From the NCBI RefSeq assembly GCF_018812025.1, contig NC_063050.1:12751037-12815036 (forward strand): a DNA stretch of 64,000 nucleotides, written 5' to 3'. The notes beneath the pieces were generated by a model. That model worked only from the letters and a program-made list of their open reading frames with translations. It was not told the DNA's origin and searched no databases. Positions within the stretch are counted from its first letter, which is position 1. Each line of letters opens with the position of its first letter. A program made the position numbers and the translations under genes. Positions 31,750 through 46,400 of this stretch are shown here, piece after piece. The DNA is from Megalobrama amblycephala (Eukaryota; Chordata; Actinopteri; Cypriniformes; Xenocyprididae).

Positions 31750-34100
31750 ACCTTTTTTTGTAAACGGCGTTTGACTTAGTATTTGCACGTTCAACTTGTA
31801 AACACCGACTCGGTACTTCCGCCTACATCAAGCATGACCTTTTCAACGTAATTGCGTATTACGTGACGTCACGAACGCGCATCGAAGAACAGAGCAAGGT
31901 GAGCATTTGTGCTTATACAAATGCTTTTTTATTTTTTTTTAAATGACTGATCGTTTGGCAAGATAAGACCCTTATTCATCGTCTGTTATCGTTTAAAGCT
32001 TTTTGAAGCTGCACTGTGTAGGAACTGTGGACGAACCAGACAAATGAATCATTCAGATGATTCTTTCAAAACATAATTCTAATTCAGAATTGAGGTTCCG
32101 GCTCCGGCCCATCTGCAGATAAAGCCAGGCTGATTACTTTTACGACACATGCTTCCTGATAGTAGAAGAAGCGACATACCAAAGGGTCACCCAAGAAGAC
32201 AGAGAGACAATCCAGACCCTTTTGTTTCCTTACTTCACAGGAAAGCCAAAGAGACTGTTGAACAAATAAAATTGCTTCAAAATTGTTCCAACAATTTTAA
32301 TGGACTTATCAAACATCTTTTAACTACATACATTTTGCATTATGTGTCCACAAGTACTACCTGTAAACAGTTAGGCTTTAGAACACTCACAATTCATGTA
32401 AATGTGTTAACTCTTGACTGAATGACTGAAAGTATGCCTTATTTGGACTTAATTTGATTTTTTCCCCCTTTCCTATATCCTGACTTGAATGAAATCTGTT
32501 TAAAATGTATTGTATTCCATTTAATAGAAATTATGTTAAAATGGCACTCTCTGCTGAAGCAGAAACAGGACGTAACACTTATGTTTTATTGGGGGCAGAG
32601 GAAGGCCCGCTTGAAACAGGACAATGTCTGATTGGCCAGGACTCCTCAGAGGTGTGACAAACAACTAAGTTTAAATGATCATATTGCAAGATAGTGAAGG
32701 GGGAGAAGTTGGTTAGTAAACGAGAAAGGAGTTGGTTCTGTTCTGGTAAGAGAAGTCAAGACAAGTACCAAGAACAATGGAGTAACAAGAAAGAACAGAC
32801 AAGCTGCTCATTCAAGCCATCCGACCTTCACTCACTTTTCTTTTCTTTTACTTAATTTTCCTTTACCGCTGAAAGTCTTGTGTTCTAAGTTTTGCCGCAA
32901 AAGTTCAACCAACTACTTCTGCCGCTTCAACTTTAACTCCAGCGACAAAGAGACTTCCCTTCAATTTTTCAGCAAGCTCAAACGTGATTGGGTTCTACCG
33001 AACACAACACGGACCTTGAAGACCCTGCGACAAATCATCGACTTGGAAAACCCTTCTCTACACGCCAACGAGGGATATTCACATTTAAAGTCAACACAAG
33101 CAAGTACCTCCAGATTAAACTGAACTGGTGCATTTAAATTGATTCAGGGTTCGTTCAGGTCAGATCTTTGAAATGCATTGATAGGAATTCTGTTAATCAG
33201 ATCACTCTCTCTCTCTCTCTCCCTCTCTCTCAAAACTCTTTCTCTCTCATTTCCTTCTTACTGCAACGCGTATGAATGTATGTGTGTGTGTGTGTGTATG
33301 TGCGTGCCTTTGTGTTAGATTAGTTTGTGTTAGAATAAATAAAATCTCTTGTAGATTTTAAAAAGAAAGTGTCTTGTATTATGTGCTTTATGATTTAATG
33401 TCTTAAACTGTCGATTTCAAGTTACCGTGCTCTAATCAGTGTTTTCACGATTGTTGGATATTTATATCCGTTACAAGAGCTTATTACGGCTCGAGCAAAT
33501 GAACGCTGGACGAATCAGTTGCTCAGTCGTAATCTAAACAACTCTTTATTCATTTGAGCTAATTTTACTTCCTAGGGTGTTTTCCCTACAACTGAAACTG
33601 TCATTTGGACCTTGAACCGTTTGGTGCCCATTGAAGTCCATTATATGGAGAAAAATCCTGGAATGTTTTCATCAAAAACCTTAATTTCTTTTCGACTGAA
33701 GAAAAAAAGACATGAACATCTTGGATGACATAGGGGTGAGTAAATTATCAGCAAAAGTTTATTTAAAAGTGAACTAATCCTTTAAGCTAGTCTAGAGTGC
33801 ATGTTTGAGCTGTTTTAACTGAAAGAAACTTGTACTGACAAGTCTAAAAATTTTGTCAGTGCCATTGTTTTGTCTCAAGATTCACAACATTAATGTTTTT
33901 TTTCTAGGGCATGTTTATAGAAGCTACTTAAATACCCTAATTGAAATAAGGCCTAATCCTGGCTTAGCCTAAGCCCTGTCTGTGAAACCAGGCCATTCTG
34001 TTTCTGGAAAGAGTGAAAGACAAACTTTGAGAAAGCCTAAAAATTTATTGTTTTATAAGCTGGGAGTTTGAAATGATTAATGCCATGCATTCAGACAGAC
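31750..34100. other. Spacer between the Gypsy element and gene C, possible decayed retroelement
   Basis: No gene was recognised. Simple repeats include (CT)n at 33208-33250 and (TG)n near 33280-33300. The stretch 32550-33600 has LTR-like character (AATAAA, then a conserved-looking terminus) but no second copy. Segments at 33590-33790 and 33930-34005 resemble common fish MITE ends (GTGAACTAATCC; GTCTGTGAAACCAGGCC). Confidence 0.35.
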
Positions 34101-34360
34101 AGTAGATCAAATGAATTCGGTGTCCTTTTGAATTTTAGAATTTCTGACAGCTGTTTGATTGAACAGTTTTGGCCCATTTGAACATTCCATCACAGGAAGG
34201 AAATGGAACAATAGTAACAGATTAAACAATTTCCTCTGACATTCCTCTATAAAATACATGGATTTCCAAAATAAAACAGAACCTGCATGAAAACAACTGT
34301 AATAGTCTTTCATATTCTGATTTCTCATGGATTATGATGGTAAATTGAGTGATGTCTGAC

Positions 34361-34523
34361 CTCATTATTGAGGACACAATAGACCAGGAAGATGAAGGTT
34401 CCCTGCTGGGAGTTCAAGATCAGGAAGAGGATCTCCAACACCTTACTGTCATTAGTGAAGAAACCCAGAATCCAGGAGCAACCAAGAACCACAAACTGAG
34501 CCAGTGTTTTAAATACCATAATC
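34361..34523 (-). CDS. Gene C exon: TM6-TM7
   Basis: It reads [20 protein letters not shown], then [30 protein letters not shown] and NNEV. The CSWILGF and NSQQGTFIF blocks are hallmark TM6 and TM7 sequences of adhesion GPCRs. It ends phase 0 at a GTCAGA donor-like site, or reads on to a stop 11 codons later. A downstream tail exon is unresolved. Confidence 0.8.
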
Positions 34524-37363
34524 CTGTAGAGGAACAGAGAGAGTTAATGTCTTTATTTATTATATATTTTATGCAGGGTTTAAATCTGAATGTTTGTTAC
34601 TTGGTTTGTTTCATCTGTGAAACTTCAGCATTCAGATTTTTGAGAGTTGAGTTCAGATTGATGAAGATGTTGATGAAGAGAATCATGTTTAACTGAAAAG
34701 TAGAAAAAGAAGAATTAATCACCTTATTTCCCCTTTATTAAAATAATGAAAATGACGAAATGTGCTTACCGCTAGTATGACACAAACAGGACCCAGAAAA
34801 CTCCAGATAAAACCTTTATCCATTTTAATCCAGCAGCTGTTTAGAGGAAAACACTAGATAGATCAAAAATACTATTTTTTGGTGTTAATTTGAAATATTT
34901 CAATTTTTAATCTTGTAGGTGACTTTGATATATATTTTATTTTATCAGATGGTAGAAATGTCACATTGCTGCTTCATTTTCTTCCAATCAAATTAACTAA
35001 AACACCAACTCACTGTTTGCTACCGTAGCCTTCAGGAAGCAGCCCGACAGACACGGCCACCACAACCAGAGCAACCGTATATCCAATCACACACAGGAAT
35101 CCACTGCTAAGCACCTCCCTCTTTTTGGAGCTGATCTGTGATAGGTTCTTCACACAGATGAAGAGCAGCACAGCTTCAATGAACATCCACACAAAGCCGG
35201 AGAGAAAGAGGAACTGCAGCACCCCTGATATCACGGCACACAACACCTGGAGACCAAGAGAGACGGTTATGATGATTCTCAGTGAGGCTGTGCTGAACTG
35301 TAGGGCTCCTTCATCATTCTCACCTGATGACGGCGTATGAGTCTCAGGAACTGTTGTGTGAGCAGGAACAGAAGGTGAGCCAGCAGAAGACTGATGCAGA
35401 TGTTGATTCGAGCCACATTATTCACTCCAGGACTCCACTGACAAAGGGCAAATGTCAACAGAGCCAAACTGAAGAACACCAGCCCCACGATCACACACAC
35501 CAAATTCAACATCTCCAGCAGTGAATCGTTCTGAGAAAACATGTCAGAGTACATGAGTGCCAAATCTGTGCTGTTCTTCAGTGGTCACTATAAATGTTCT
35601 CGTACCTCTGGTGGTCTGCTGGTTTGCATGATGAGAGCGAATGTCGACAGATGAACACAGGAACACACAGTGTAGCTGCTGTTGGTCTCTAAAACAGAAC
35701 AACCATCTACAATCCACTCGCTGATATTCCAGTACACACAGGACAGAGAACCGCTGGGGTCGAACTCCTGCAGAAAGAAGAAAGATCATGCAGAAAATAT
35801 TACAAAACTGAATATTAGATGTTTTCAGATGTTTATCAGTTCTCAGGTTGGACAGAAACACATTTCAGTCTCTCACTCTGATGTGTTTGAGGGTGAAGTT
35901 GACTGGTTTGGTGAGTTTAGTGTTGGTGGTTTTGGGAAGAGTAGCTGAGATCACAGTGGACATCATGGTTTTAATCGTGTCATTTGATGTGTTGAAGAAG
36001 TCAGGCTTCAGTAGATTCTCCATTGTGTTGTAGCTCATGAAAGCCACAGCAGCTGATCCTGTGTGACAGAAACAGAAATGCAAAACTACCCTTACAAAAA
36101 AGTAGTATACTTCAAGTTAATTTTATTAAGTATACTTAAGTAATGTTGAAGTATTTTTTTTGAAGTATACTTTATTTAGTAAGTATAGTAGTATCAATGT
36201 ACTAGTAGTAAACTTGTAAGTGTACTATTTTAATACCGCTTGGGACTAAAGTGGCCCAACTGAAGTGTTTAAGTGTACTATAAGTGTAACAGTAGTAAAA
36301 CTTTAAGTACACAACCAGTTCACAGCTATGTTTCTCATTTGTACTACTGCATCTGTACTACAAGTATACTAGTAGTTTACTATTTTAATACTAGTAGTAC
36401 ATTTTTAGTATATGAAAATACACATTGAAATATACTCAGTAAACTACTAGTTTGGTGCAAGTATACTTGTAAGTTTTCTTTAAGTGAACATGACATCCCA
36501 CTTACAGTTTACTTTTTGTGTATTATTTTTGAACTTTAAGTATACTACTATGTTCCTATTTAGGTATTATTTTTATATCGAAATATGTTTAACTGTACTT
36601 TAACTCTTTCTATTTTAAAAACATTTTATTCTAGCTTCATGAATCATTTTTGATCAACACTGGGTAAGTTTCTTTTCTTTTCTTTTTTTTAAAAAGGAAA
36701 CATTTTAAACAAAAAGCTGAGATGTGGAGTAGAATGAGTCCATAAACACCCCCAAATCTTCATAGTCCTCCTCTTTCAGTAACAATAGGCAGTTTTGATT
36801 TATATGCTGTTTTAATGTTTGATGATTTTTACATTTGTTTATTTTACATTTGTGTGAGTAATCTTCTATCGCTTGTTTCAGCTTCTTCTTCTCCTGCATT
36901 TTGATCCAGAGATTCTGTACTCTTTCAGAATATACTTAGACTTTCTGTCAGTATAAGTCAAGTATACTTAAGTGCAATTTTAGGTATATTTCTCAGAAGT
37001 ACATAAAGTATATTTCTGAGAAGTTTGTAAAAAGTAGACTTATTTTTAGTTTAAAAGAAGTATACTAATAGCACACTTGAATGAACTTATTTTTCATAAG
37101 GGTATGTAAAAACAACAATGAAAACAAAACCTATAAGTGTAGATTAGTGGTATGATGTCTCTTTCTTTTCTTATTAAATCAAACTAAAACATTTCACATA
37201 CTTGTTTCACTGTTGTTAGCGATCCCAATGAGATCAATGTCCACAGAAGATTTTGTCGTGTCAAGTCGAGGGATTTTATCTAAGGTGACCTGTGGTCCAA
37301 CCATGAAGACTTGTCCCTCTTAAAATAAACATTCTGTTATGTGCTATATTAATTTATTTACTA

Positions 37364-37436
<73 letters not shown>

Positions 37437-40400
37437 AAATTTCAATCATTCCATTTGCACAAACGACAAACAAATAAAATGACTATTCACTTTTTTTCAT
37501 CTCTGATGAAGTTTAAACACTTCAGGTTTACTTTCATTTATTCTGCTCAGTGAATAAATGTAAGCACTATTAACTGTTAGGTCATCAGGAGGTCAAAGGT
37601 TAGATCTTACAGTACACTGTAAGTTTCTTTGTTTCCAAATCCACATGTCCAAACTGTCCTTAAAATCAAAGATTTTTTATGTTTTTTCAGGATGTGTTAT
37701 TTTCAGGACACAACCATTCCATCTGGTGTGTCTAATTTGACGAGCTTCTACCAAATGATGAATAAATTTGCACTAAAATTCTGACCTTTGACATCAATGA
37801 CAAAAGATAGAAAAAGTGTTTTCTGCTCTCTTTTAAAACATTTGTATCTCTTCACAATTATATACAGTAGTTACTGAAGCTGCATTAATTATTGTTGCCG
37901 TCGGTCACCTGCTGCTCTCAAGACTATAAAAACTCCCTGACATCATATATAATTTTTCATCATCAATAATAACTGTTTCTCCACTTACCTACAGCTGCAA
38001 GAGTAAAACTGATATTGTCACTTGTGTCTGTCGGCTTCACCAATGTAGAGATGAGTTTCTCACTGGTTTTTAACATACTGTTTCCTTGGGAGGCGAGTTT
38101 AGCTGGGCTGACTGATGATGATGATGATGACTCTAAAATCTTCTCTGAAGCGTTGAAGGCCATGGTCAAAATGTTGGTCACAGTCTAGTTTATTGATCAC
38201 ATAAATAAAGTCACAGTAAATGTCAACAGAGCTAAGAAGTCAGCACTGTTTTGTCACTCATCTATTATCTACAGTCTGTAACTGACAAATATTTTATCAT
38301 TTTTCTCTTGAAGACTTACAGTCACAGAGAGCACTTGAGATGCAGAGATGTTCTCGATCTGCTCAATTAGATTTTGGAAACAGTTCTGACTCTGAAATCA
38401 CAATTGTGAAAGCAGTATTTGTTGATTTTGATCATGTTTTTCAATATTAACAGGGAACCAAACATGTATTGTTACTGTACTGAAGAACACTGTGAAGATC
38501 CTTCAGTGATGTTATATAGACACACAACACACATGTATCAAAAATAAATAGAAAAGCACATTCATATTTCACATAACAGTTATGCACATTTAATTGCACT
38601 TTGTACTAATTAGCTGTTTATAATCCAAAGTTGTGAATTTCACTTGAGCAAAAAATAAAATATTGCATAAAATATCACCATTTCCATTCCATGTGTTCAA
38701 TAGAACAAAATGGCCACTTCCTGAAAAACTGGCTCAAAACATCAGTAATAAAAATGGAAGCTGCTGCAACCAGAGATGAAACACAATAATAAAACGCTGT
38801 CATGTCATCTTTTGGATGCCTGATGTTTATGATTGAGTGTTACAGGTCTGGGAGGTAATTATACCAAATGGCTATTGATAGAAGCTGTGAGTTCAACTCT
38901 AAAAAAATCAATTTCAGAAACTCAACTTACGTCACATCCAGCTGGCAGTGTTATATTTATACCTGCAATGAGAGAAATCAGCATGAAGACAATAATACAA
39001 TACAGCTGTGAAACTTTGAAAAATAACCAATCTCTTAAAGTCCTTGAATCCATTTGTAGTGTTTCATTATTTTGAACTTAGTCCAGAGTGAATGTCAGTC
39101 ATTGTCTCACTTTAAGGCTGTTATGATGTTGCTCCATTAGGAGCAGAACTCATGTTACCAGCCCATAAAACTATCAGTAAGAAATCACTGTGTTAAACAA
39201 TATTAAAGGTGCCCTAGAACCCTTTTTCACAAGATGTAATATACGTCTAAGGTGTCCCCTGAATGTGTTTGTGAAGTTTCAGTTCAAAATACCCCATAGA
39301 TTTTTTATTATTCAATTTTTTAACTGCCTATATTTTGGGGCATAATTAGAAATGCACTGATTCTGTGCGTGTCTATATACATTGCATAAACAAAGTTCAC
39401 AAAGCTAATATAACCCTCTAAATGGATCTTTACAAAGTGTTAGTCATGCAGCATGTCTAATTGTGTGAGTACAGTATTTATTTGGATGTTTACATTTGAT
39501 TCTGAATGAGTTTGATGGTAGCCCATGCTCAGGCTAATGGGGCTAAAGCTAACATTGCACACTGTTGGAGAGATTTATAGAGAATGAAGTTGTGTTTATG
39601 AATTATACAGACTGCAAGTGTTTAAAAATGAAATTAACGACATGGCTCTGGTCTCCGTGAATACAGTAAGAAATGATGGTAAATTTAACCACATTTAACA
39701 GTACATTAGCAACATGCTAACGAAACATTTAGAAAGACAATTTACAAATATCACTAAAAATATCATGATATCATGGATCATGTCAGTTATTATCCCTCCA
39801 TCTGCCATGTTTTCACTATTGGCCTTGCTTGATTACCTGCATAAATCTGTTGATTCGGCTGTGCTGCTCCAGACGTTAATAATGGCTTGTCTAATGCCTT
39901 GAACATGTGCTGGTATATGCAAAATTTGAGGCGTACATATTAATGATCCCGACTGTTGCGTCACAGTTGGTGTTATGTTGAGATTCACTGTATGTCATTT
40001 CCATGTACAGAACTCTAATTATTTAACTATGCCGAGTTAAATTCAATTTTCAATTCTAGGGCACCTTTAATAGATTAGCAGCAGTCAGAATCAGTCACAT
40101 TATAAAAAAATTGTATGCAGTGATCTGCAACTGCACATTTCACACTTTCTTATCCCTTGTCTTTACCTAGAAACACACTCACACACATCTGTTCAATTCT
40201 ACAGATCCACAAACATTCAGCCAAAACACAATCCAACAGAGGAAACATCAGACTACATTACCAGCTGAGGTCGTCTCTGGTGTGACTGTTGTATCAGTGC
40301 TGCTAATGTTAGTAACAGCTGAAAAAAAAAAGACTGATGACTATGAATCAACAAGCACACAGTAAAAAGTGCTTGTGTACATATAATTACCTGCACAGTA

Positions 40401-43400
40401 TGTTGAATTACAGAGAGTTGGACTAACCAGCTCATAGACATAGTAATTGCCTGGACAGGCTTTGACTTTAATGGGAAAAGACCCAATATAGCAGCAGTAA
40501 TTTTTCCAGTGACCACAGACATCTCGAGTGACGACTCCATCATTTACTGTTGGGTGTCCACCACGTATCCACAGTGGGATATCAGTGCCACAGCTATACT
40601 TCTCAACACACGTGTCTGGGATCTGAGCTCTCTGACCGTTAATGAAGAGACGATACCAGCCGCTCCAAGTGACAGAGTAGTCACACATATGGGAGTTTGG
40701 ATATTGACTGATGTTGGCTCTCCATGGATCGTCCAGCACAGTGTAGTTGTAGCAGGGGTCAACAGAGAGATTAACTGTAATGAAAAAAGAAAGAAAAAAA
40801 TTTGACTCTATAGGTCAAAAAAGAAGCCATATCTAAATATGATCCAGAAGCGCAGACATTTTCTCTGGGCCAAGGCTCATTTAAAATAGACTGTGGCAAA
40901 GTGGAAAACTGTTCTGTGGTCAGACAAATCAAAATTTGAAGTTCTTTTTGGAAAACTGGGACACCATGTCATCCGGACTAAAGAGGACAAGGACAACCCA
41001 AGTTGTTATCAGCGCTCAGTTCAGAAGCCTGCATCTCTGATGGTATGGGGTTGCATGAGTGCGTGTGGCATGGGCAGCTTACACATCTGGAAGGGCACCA
41101 TCAATGCTGAAAGGTATATCCAAGTTCTAGAACAATATATTGTAGCAATCTGTACAGTTATTAATCAATTTATGGGTTAGATATAAGAATGTAATTAATC
41201 ATAAAGCTTTATGTTTAATTATGATGCACATACCGACCCAAGGGGGAATTAAACATATATTGTGAATTAATTACAACGAATTATAATCAATTACATATAT
41301 GATTAGTTCTGGTTTAATAATTATTTAGAGAAACTATCAGTTTGTCCAGCAAACCGGTAAGATTTCCACTGACTATTATAACGGAAATGTTATCCTCTGG
41401 GCACGAGGATAAATTCCTATGATAGCATCAAAAATAGAGCGATTGTATTAGAATCGAAACGTTAAAGTGACCTGGTTTTTGTTGAATGAGCAAAAGAACA
41501 AAAAGCATGGATATAATGTATTTAATATATGAAAACTACTAATACAGAGGTTATGCGTCTAAATATATATACAAGAATATACACATATATACAAGAGCGG
41601 ATGTAAAGACAGGAAAAGAGAGATGGTCAAAGAATGGCAAATTACAAGTTAACCCTTTGAAAGCCAGCACAGAAATCAGTTTAAACGAATTTCAGGAAAT
41701 TAATATGTGCGTATTGGTTCAAGTCGATGTGCAGTAGAGTTTCAGTGCGCTTGGCTTGGTTGGTCCTTTCCGAGAGGGTTTCTCCAGGTCGTTGCTTTTA
41801 TGGAAAACCAAGCTAACACACCTCCTGAGTTGGAACGGCCAATAGATGTGTAGCACTATTTGGCGGGCAAAGTTTCTTTGTCTTGTCTCCTGGCTGAATT
41901 TGCATAATTTAAGAGTATCAGTTTGGGTAGTACTTTCTTCACAGTACCATTAAACAAATAGAACAATGCATTTGACAGCCATGTGATATACATAGGTGAA
42001 TGAGACGTGGAAATAGCTTTAAAACGAATCTAAACTTGACATATAAGAAAAGCATGTAGAAGTAGTTATGGTTTACAGACAAAATTCCATCATTAAAACG
42101 AACACAAGCATACATGCACTTGACATACGTGACGGGTACACTTTGGCACAGTCATATTTTAAGAACAGCTGTACATACAATCTCTAAGCATGTTTGTGTG
42201 TTTTTGTGTGTGTGTGTGTGTGTGGTGTGTATTGGAATGTGATCTGGCACCAGGGTTGGGAAGGTTACTTTTAGAATGTATTTCACTACAGATTACAAAA
42301 CAGATTAAAAAGTAATCTGTAACGTATTTCGTTACATTACTCAAGTTTAATAACTTAATCTAAATACTTTGGAATACTTTGAAATACTTAACACAAAGGA
42401 CCATATTAACTCGATGCTCTGTTTTAAGTTTACAACCTGTAATTAAAAATGACCTCTACCCATCAGGATTTGGTTTTCCACTAAATTGTATTTTTAACAT
42501 CAGTTAGCCTACAAAATATATATCTGCAGTGTATTAGACATAACCTATGTGTTGGTAAAGAATTTCAATATCTTTTAAGAAAATATATAAATATAATTCT
42601 TTTAACATCACATCCATATATAATTACTATTGATATATCATTCCTAAATTATATTTTTATATTTGTAAAAATGTGCATCAGAGGGATAACAAAATATTAA
42701 ATAACAATAAAATAATGTTAGTAATATAAGTTGTTTTATAAGTGTATAGAGTTTAATTGACACAGTGGTTTAAATTGTTTTATTAACAATTTAAACCACT
42801 CTATCAATTACAACATTTTTTAAAATAATCCTTTATTTAATTCTTTAAATTATTATTAGTGATGCACCTATTTTGATTTTTCATAGCCAACAGAAGCAAA
42901 TTGGCTGATTCTGATACTGGTTGCAGATTATATTTTAAAGTAAATTTATTTGTTGTTTATTTGTTCAAAAAATGTGTAGCTCTTTAATATTACAGGCAAA
43001 CACTGGATTTTTATCACAATCTTAACAAAGATGTTATGAACATGAGCATGATCAGTTGTTTTCATTTAAATTATTGTATAATTTTAAGATTAACAGCAAA
43101 AACAGCATGGTCTGACTATAGCTTTGTGAAATTATGCTACATAAGACACCTGCATGAAATGTAAATTCACTCTCTGACAGTAGATGGCGCTTATGGAACA
43201 GCAGTGATATAGCGTTTCCATGGTTACCACTATATACAAACTAAGCAGTTGTGCTGGAGATAAGAGCAAAAGCCATCAAAACTTTTCTGAAGACAGTTCC
43301 CTTCAGAGATACATTCATATCAACCCCAATTTAATATTTAGATTATTCTTCCTATATTTGGCGAACAGTGAGCTTGTGCATGTATTTTCTCTGTTGGCGC

Positions 43401-46400
43401 GTCCGTTTTCAGCGCGTACACGTGTTAATGTTCTGTTGACAGGCTTAGTAAATATTTCCTGAAATTTTGGGAAATTATTACAAAGCTGTTTGTTTGCAAG
43501 CCCGGAATAAAGATCAAAATAAAACTAAAAAACTTCTGGATTTATGACCAGTGGACTACTGTATCTCTATTTTGTTCATGAACCATGAACTCGCGCACGC
43601 GCCATATACCTAAACATTTGGAGTGAATTATTAAGATTTAAAGTTTGTCTGTAAAGTCCACAAAGAAATTGGCTTTATAAAACATTATTTAACGCATGAT
43701 TAAGTGGATGTTAATTCTATGAGGAGTGTGTGTTATTTTTCAAAGACCTAATAAATTCTTATAAATATTATACGTAGGCTAATGATAACCATACAAAGCT
43801 CAACGTAAATAGGAAAATAAGGAGTAAATAAGGAAAATAACATTTTCGAAGACCAAGAACAGCTTAGGCCTACCTCAAGATGCTTTTTCAGATTAGATGT
43901 TGAATCCTTTGAAGCCGATAGAAGTTTTGTTGCAGGTAGACATAGCTTGCACTGCACTATGATGTTACTGTACGTCCTTTTTCATGTTTATAAGTAAAAC
44001 TGTCTTTGAATGTCCACTAGAGAAATGCATTATTCCGTTTCCCTGTCCATTTTCTGCATGCGATCTCATGTCTGCACTCTGCAGGTTGCTAATATCTGAA
44101 CAGGCTGCGCGCGGGGTTTTTTAAATCAGAGTCGGAGAATCATCAACATTGGCTCGTTGGTTAAAAATCCTCAAACAGCTTACGTTAATAGCCAATGAAA
44201 TTAAATAAATGACATAAAAATTCAAAGTAATCCCTTTGGTAATCCAAAATACTTTTTGAATGTAACTGTAATTTGATTACCATCTATTTAAAATGTAACT
44301 GTAACGAAATACAGTTACTCAAATTTTGTATTTTAAATACGTAACGTCGTTACATGTATTTCGTTACTCCCCAACACACTGTCCTGCAAAATTAATTTCC
44401 AACCAGCTTCAACACGTTTAAAGAAGATCTTCAAACAGTCCTGAACACCTTGTTTAGCTGGTTCAGGTGAGCATTTGTCAAACTCTGGAGGACAATGGAT
44501 CTCCAGGAGCAGGATTAAAGTTCAGGGCAGTAAAGCATTCAACAGCTGAGGCACTTCTCATTTCTTATTTGTGCATACTTGTTTCCTTTCCTCGCTTCCT
44601 TTCCTTGCATCTTAGATCTTAGGATGTGAGGGAAGGATTCACCTGTGTATCCTCACTCAGGACTCCTCAGGAAGCTTCCTCGCTCCTCATTCCTCGCCTC
44701 CTTTGGGTGCAATTAGAGAATTGAGATGCCCTTCAAGATGGCTGAGTTCAATCAGTTTCTGGGTCACAGACTGGACGATGGAGGAGCGAGGAAACGAGGA
44801 AGCATCAGTTTGAGGATTGAGAAGCACCTTTGTAACATCCCCTGTTTTGTTTTGTGTTCCCTGCGATTTTGTCTATGGACTTTTAGTTTTTATTGTTGTC
44901 CTGTTCCTGTTTTATGTTTTAGTCTCACAGTTACTTTGTAGTTTTCTTGCATGTTTTGTTCCTGATTGTTCAAAGGTGTGTCTTGGTAATCAGTTTGCTC
45001 TTGTGTATACAAGCCCTAGTGTTTCCTGTGTTCTTTGTCAGGTCTTGTCCTTCCATGGTTGTGACGTTAAGGATGAGTTCCTATGGTTTCATGACCCCTA
45101 GAGCTATGAAATACTCTTAACATCTTAACAATATCTCTTAGCATTATGGGTTACATTACCTACAGTACAACTCTTTTTATTTAAAGATCAAAGTAATATG
45201 ATTTGTTACTTCTGTACTTTTGTTAAAAAAAATTAAAAAAGCTGTAAAAAACTCATCTGATATGAATCATTTGCAAATCATTTGTAACACTAAAGTGATT
45301 TGTGTAAGATTGTCCAAAACTATTTAAAAAGTCAAAACACACTTAGACATCAGCACTCATCACACAAACCTCAACAATGGTGACAATCCAAAAATTCAGC
45401 TGCATAATTTATTCATGCTGCAATGCATGCTGTTTTTTTTTTTTTTTTTGTACTTTCTTTACTTTCTTTTAAAATAACATTTCAATTCCAAAAGAAAATT
45501 GCTGACAAAGAAGCAACTCAAAAGTCAAGGGTCAAGAACTCAACTAAAGTGAACACTGATCTCTGTTATGGTGACCTCAAATTAAACATTTTCAGTAAGA
45601 TATCCACATCTAAACCTCTGTTAATTCTCAATAAGAGTTTCTGTAGATGTGTAACAGAACCAACACTGAATATTTAGAGAAGGTTCTTATAACAAAATTC
45701 TTGTTATTCTAACTTAGATTGAAACAAGCCTTCTGTTTTATCACTCAATACACTGAAAGATAATAAAAAAAGTAACTTGCGCAGGAAACAAAGTCTTTCA
45801 CTGAGTTCCCTGCTCAAATCCTTGGTATGTTTTATGAATAGAATTGGTTGCAAAGTGTATAGAATTGTGATTTTATTGTGGCATAGAGCTTGCAATTCTT
45901 TAGCACATGTTGTAATTGTTGATTATAACTAATTGTTGCTAGAATTATAGCATATAGATTTGACTGTACCAATCTTTTTAAATGACCATAAATTACTTTA
46001 AAAGCAATAAATGCAGTTGAAGCGTTTATAAAAAAAGATTGGAATAGTAAACAATTTTCAAATTTGGATTTCGTAGGAACAGTTATGTTAATAAGATAAT
46101 ATATGCTGCATGAAGATAGAACAGGTATAGTTTAGTTTGTTCTCAGGGGGCGGGGTTTATGTAAATTTTAGGGTTAGCGATGTCACCAACCCGGGAAGAA
46201 GCTTGTTGTAGTCCCTACCAGCCATTTGTTGTAGTCCTTAAACAGAGAATTCTTTAAAAGAAAATATCTCCCTTTGCATTGAACTTTGAGCGCCGTAACT
46301 TTGCAGATGTTTGTGCTCTAACAGCAACATTACACACTAACTAAAGTTAAAAAAAAAGGAAAATAATGAACCACCTCTTTAACTTTAACAAACCGTTTAG

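Noticed and set aside
32149..33123. Two short plus-strand frames (90 and 81 codons)
   Set aside because: They have no recognisable domain, splice context or homologue within the window; the region is probably decayed retroelement.
34107..34328. Minus-strand 73-codon frame as last exon of gene C
   Set aside because: There is no good acceptor in phase and no resemblance to adhesion GPCR tails. An alternative short exon after TCAAACAG near 34155 fits phase but is equally unproven.
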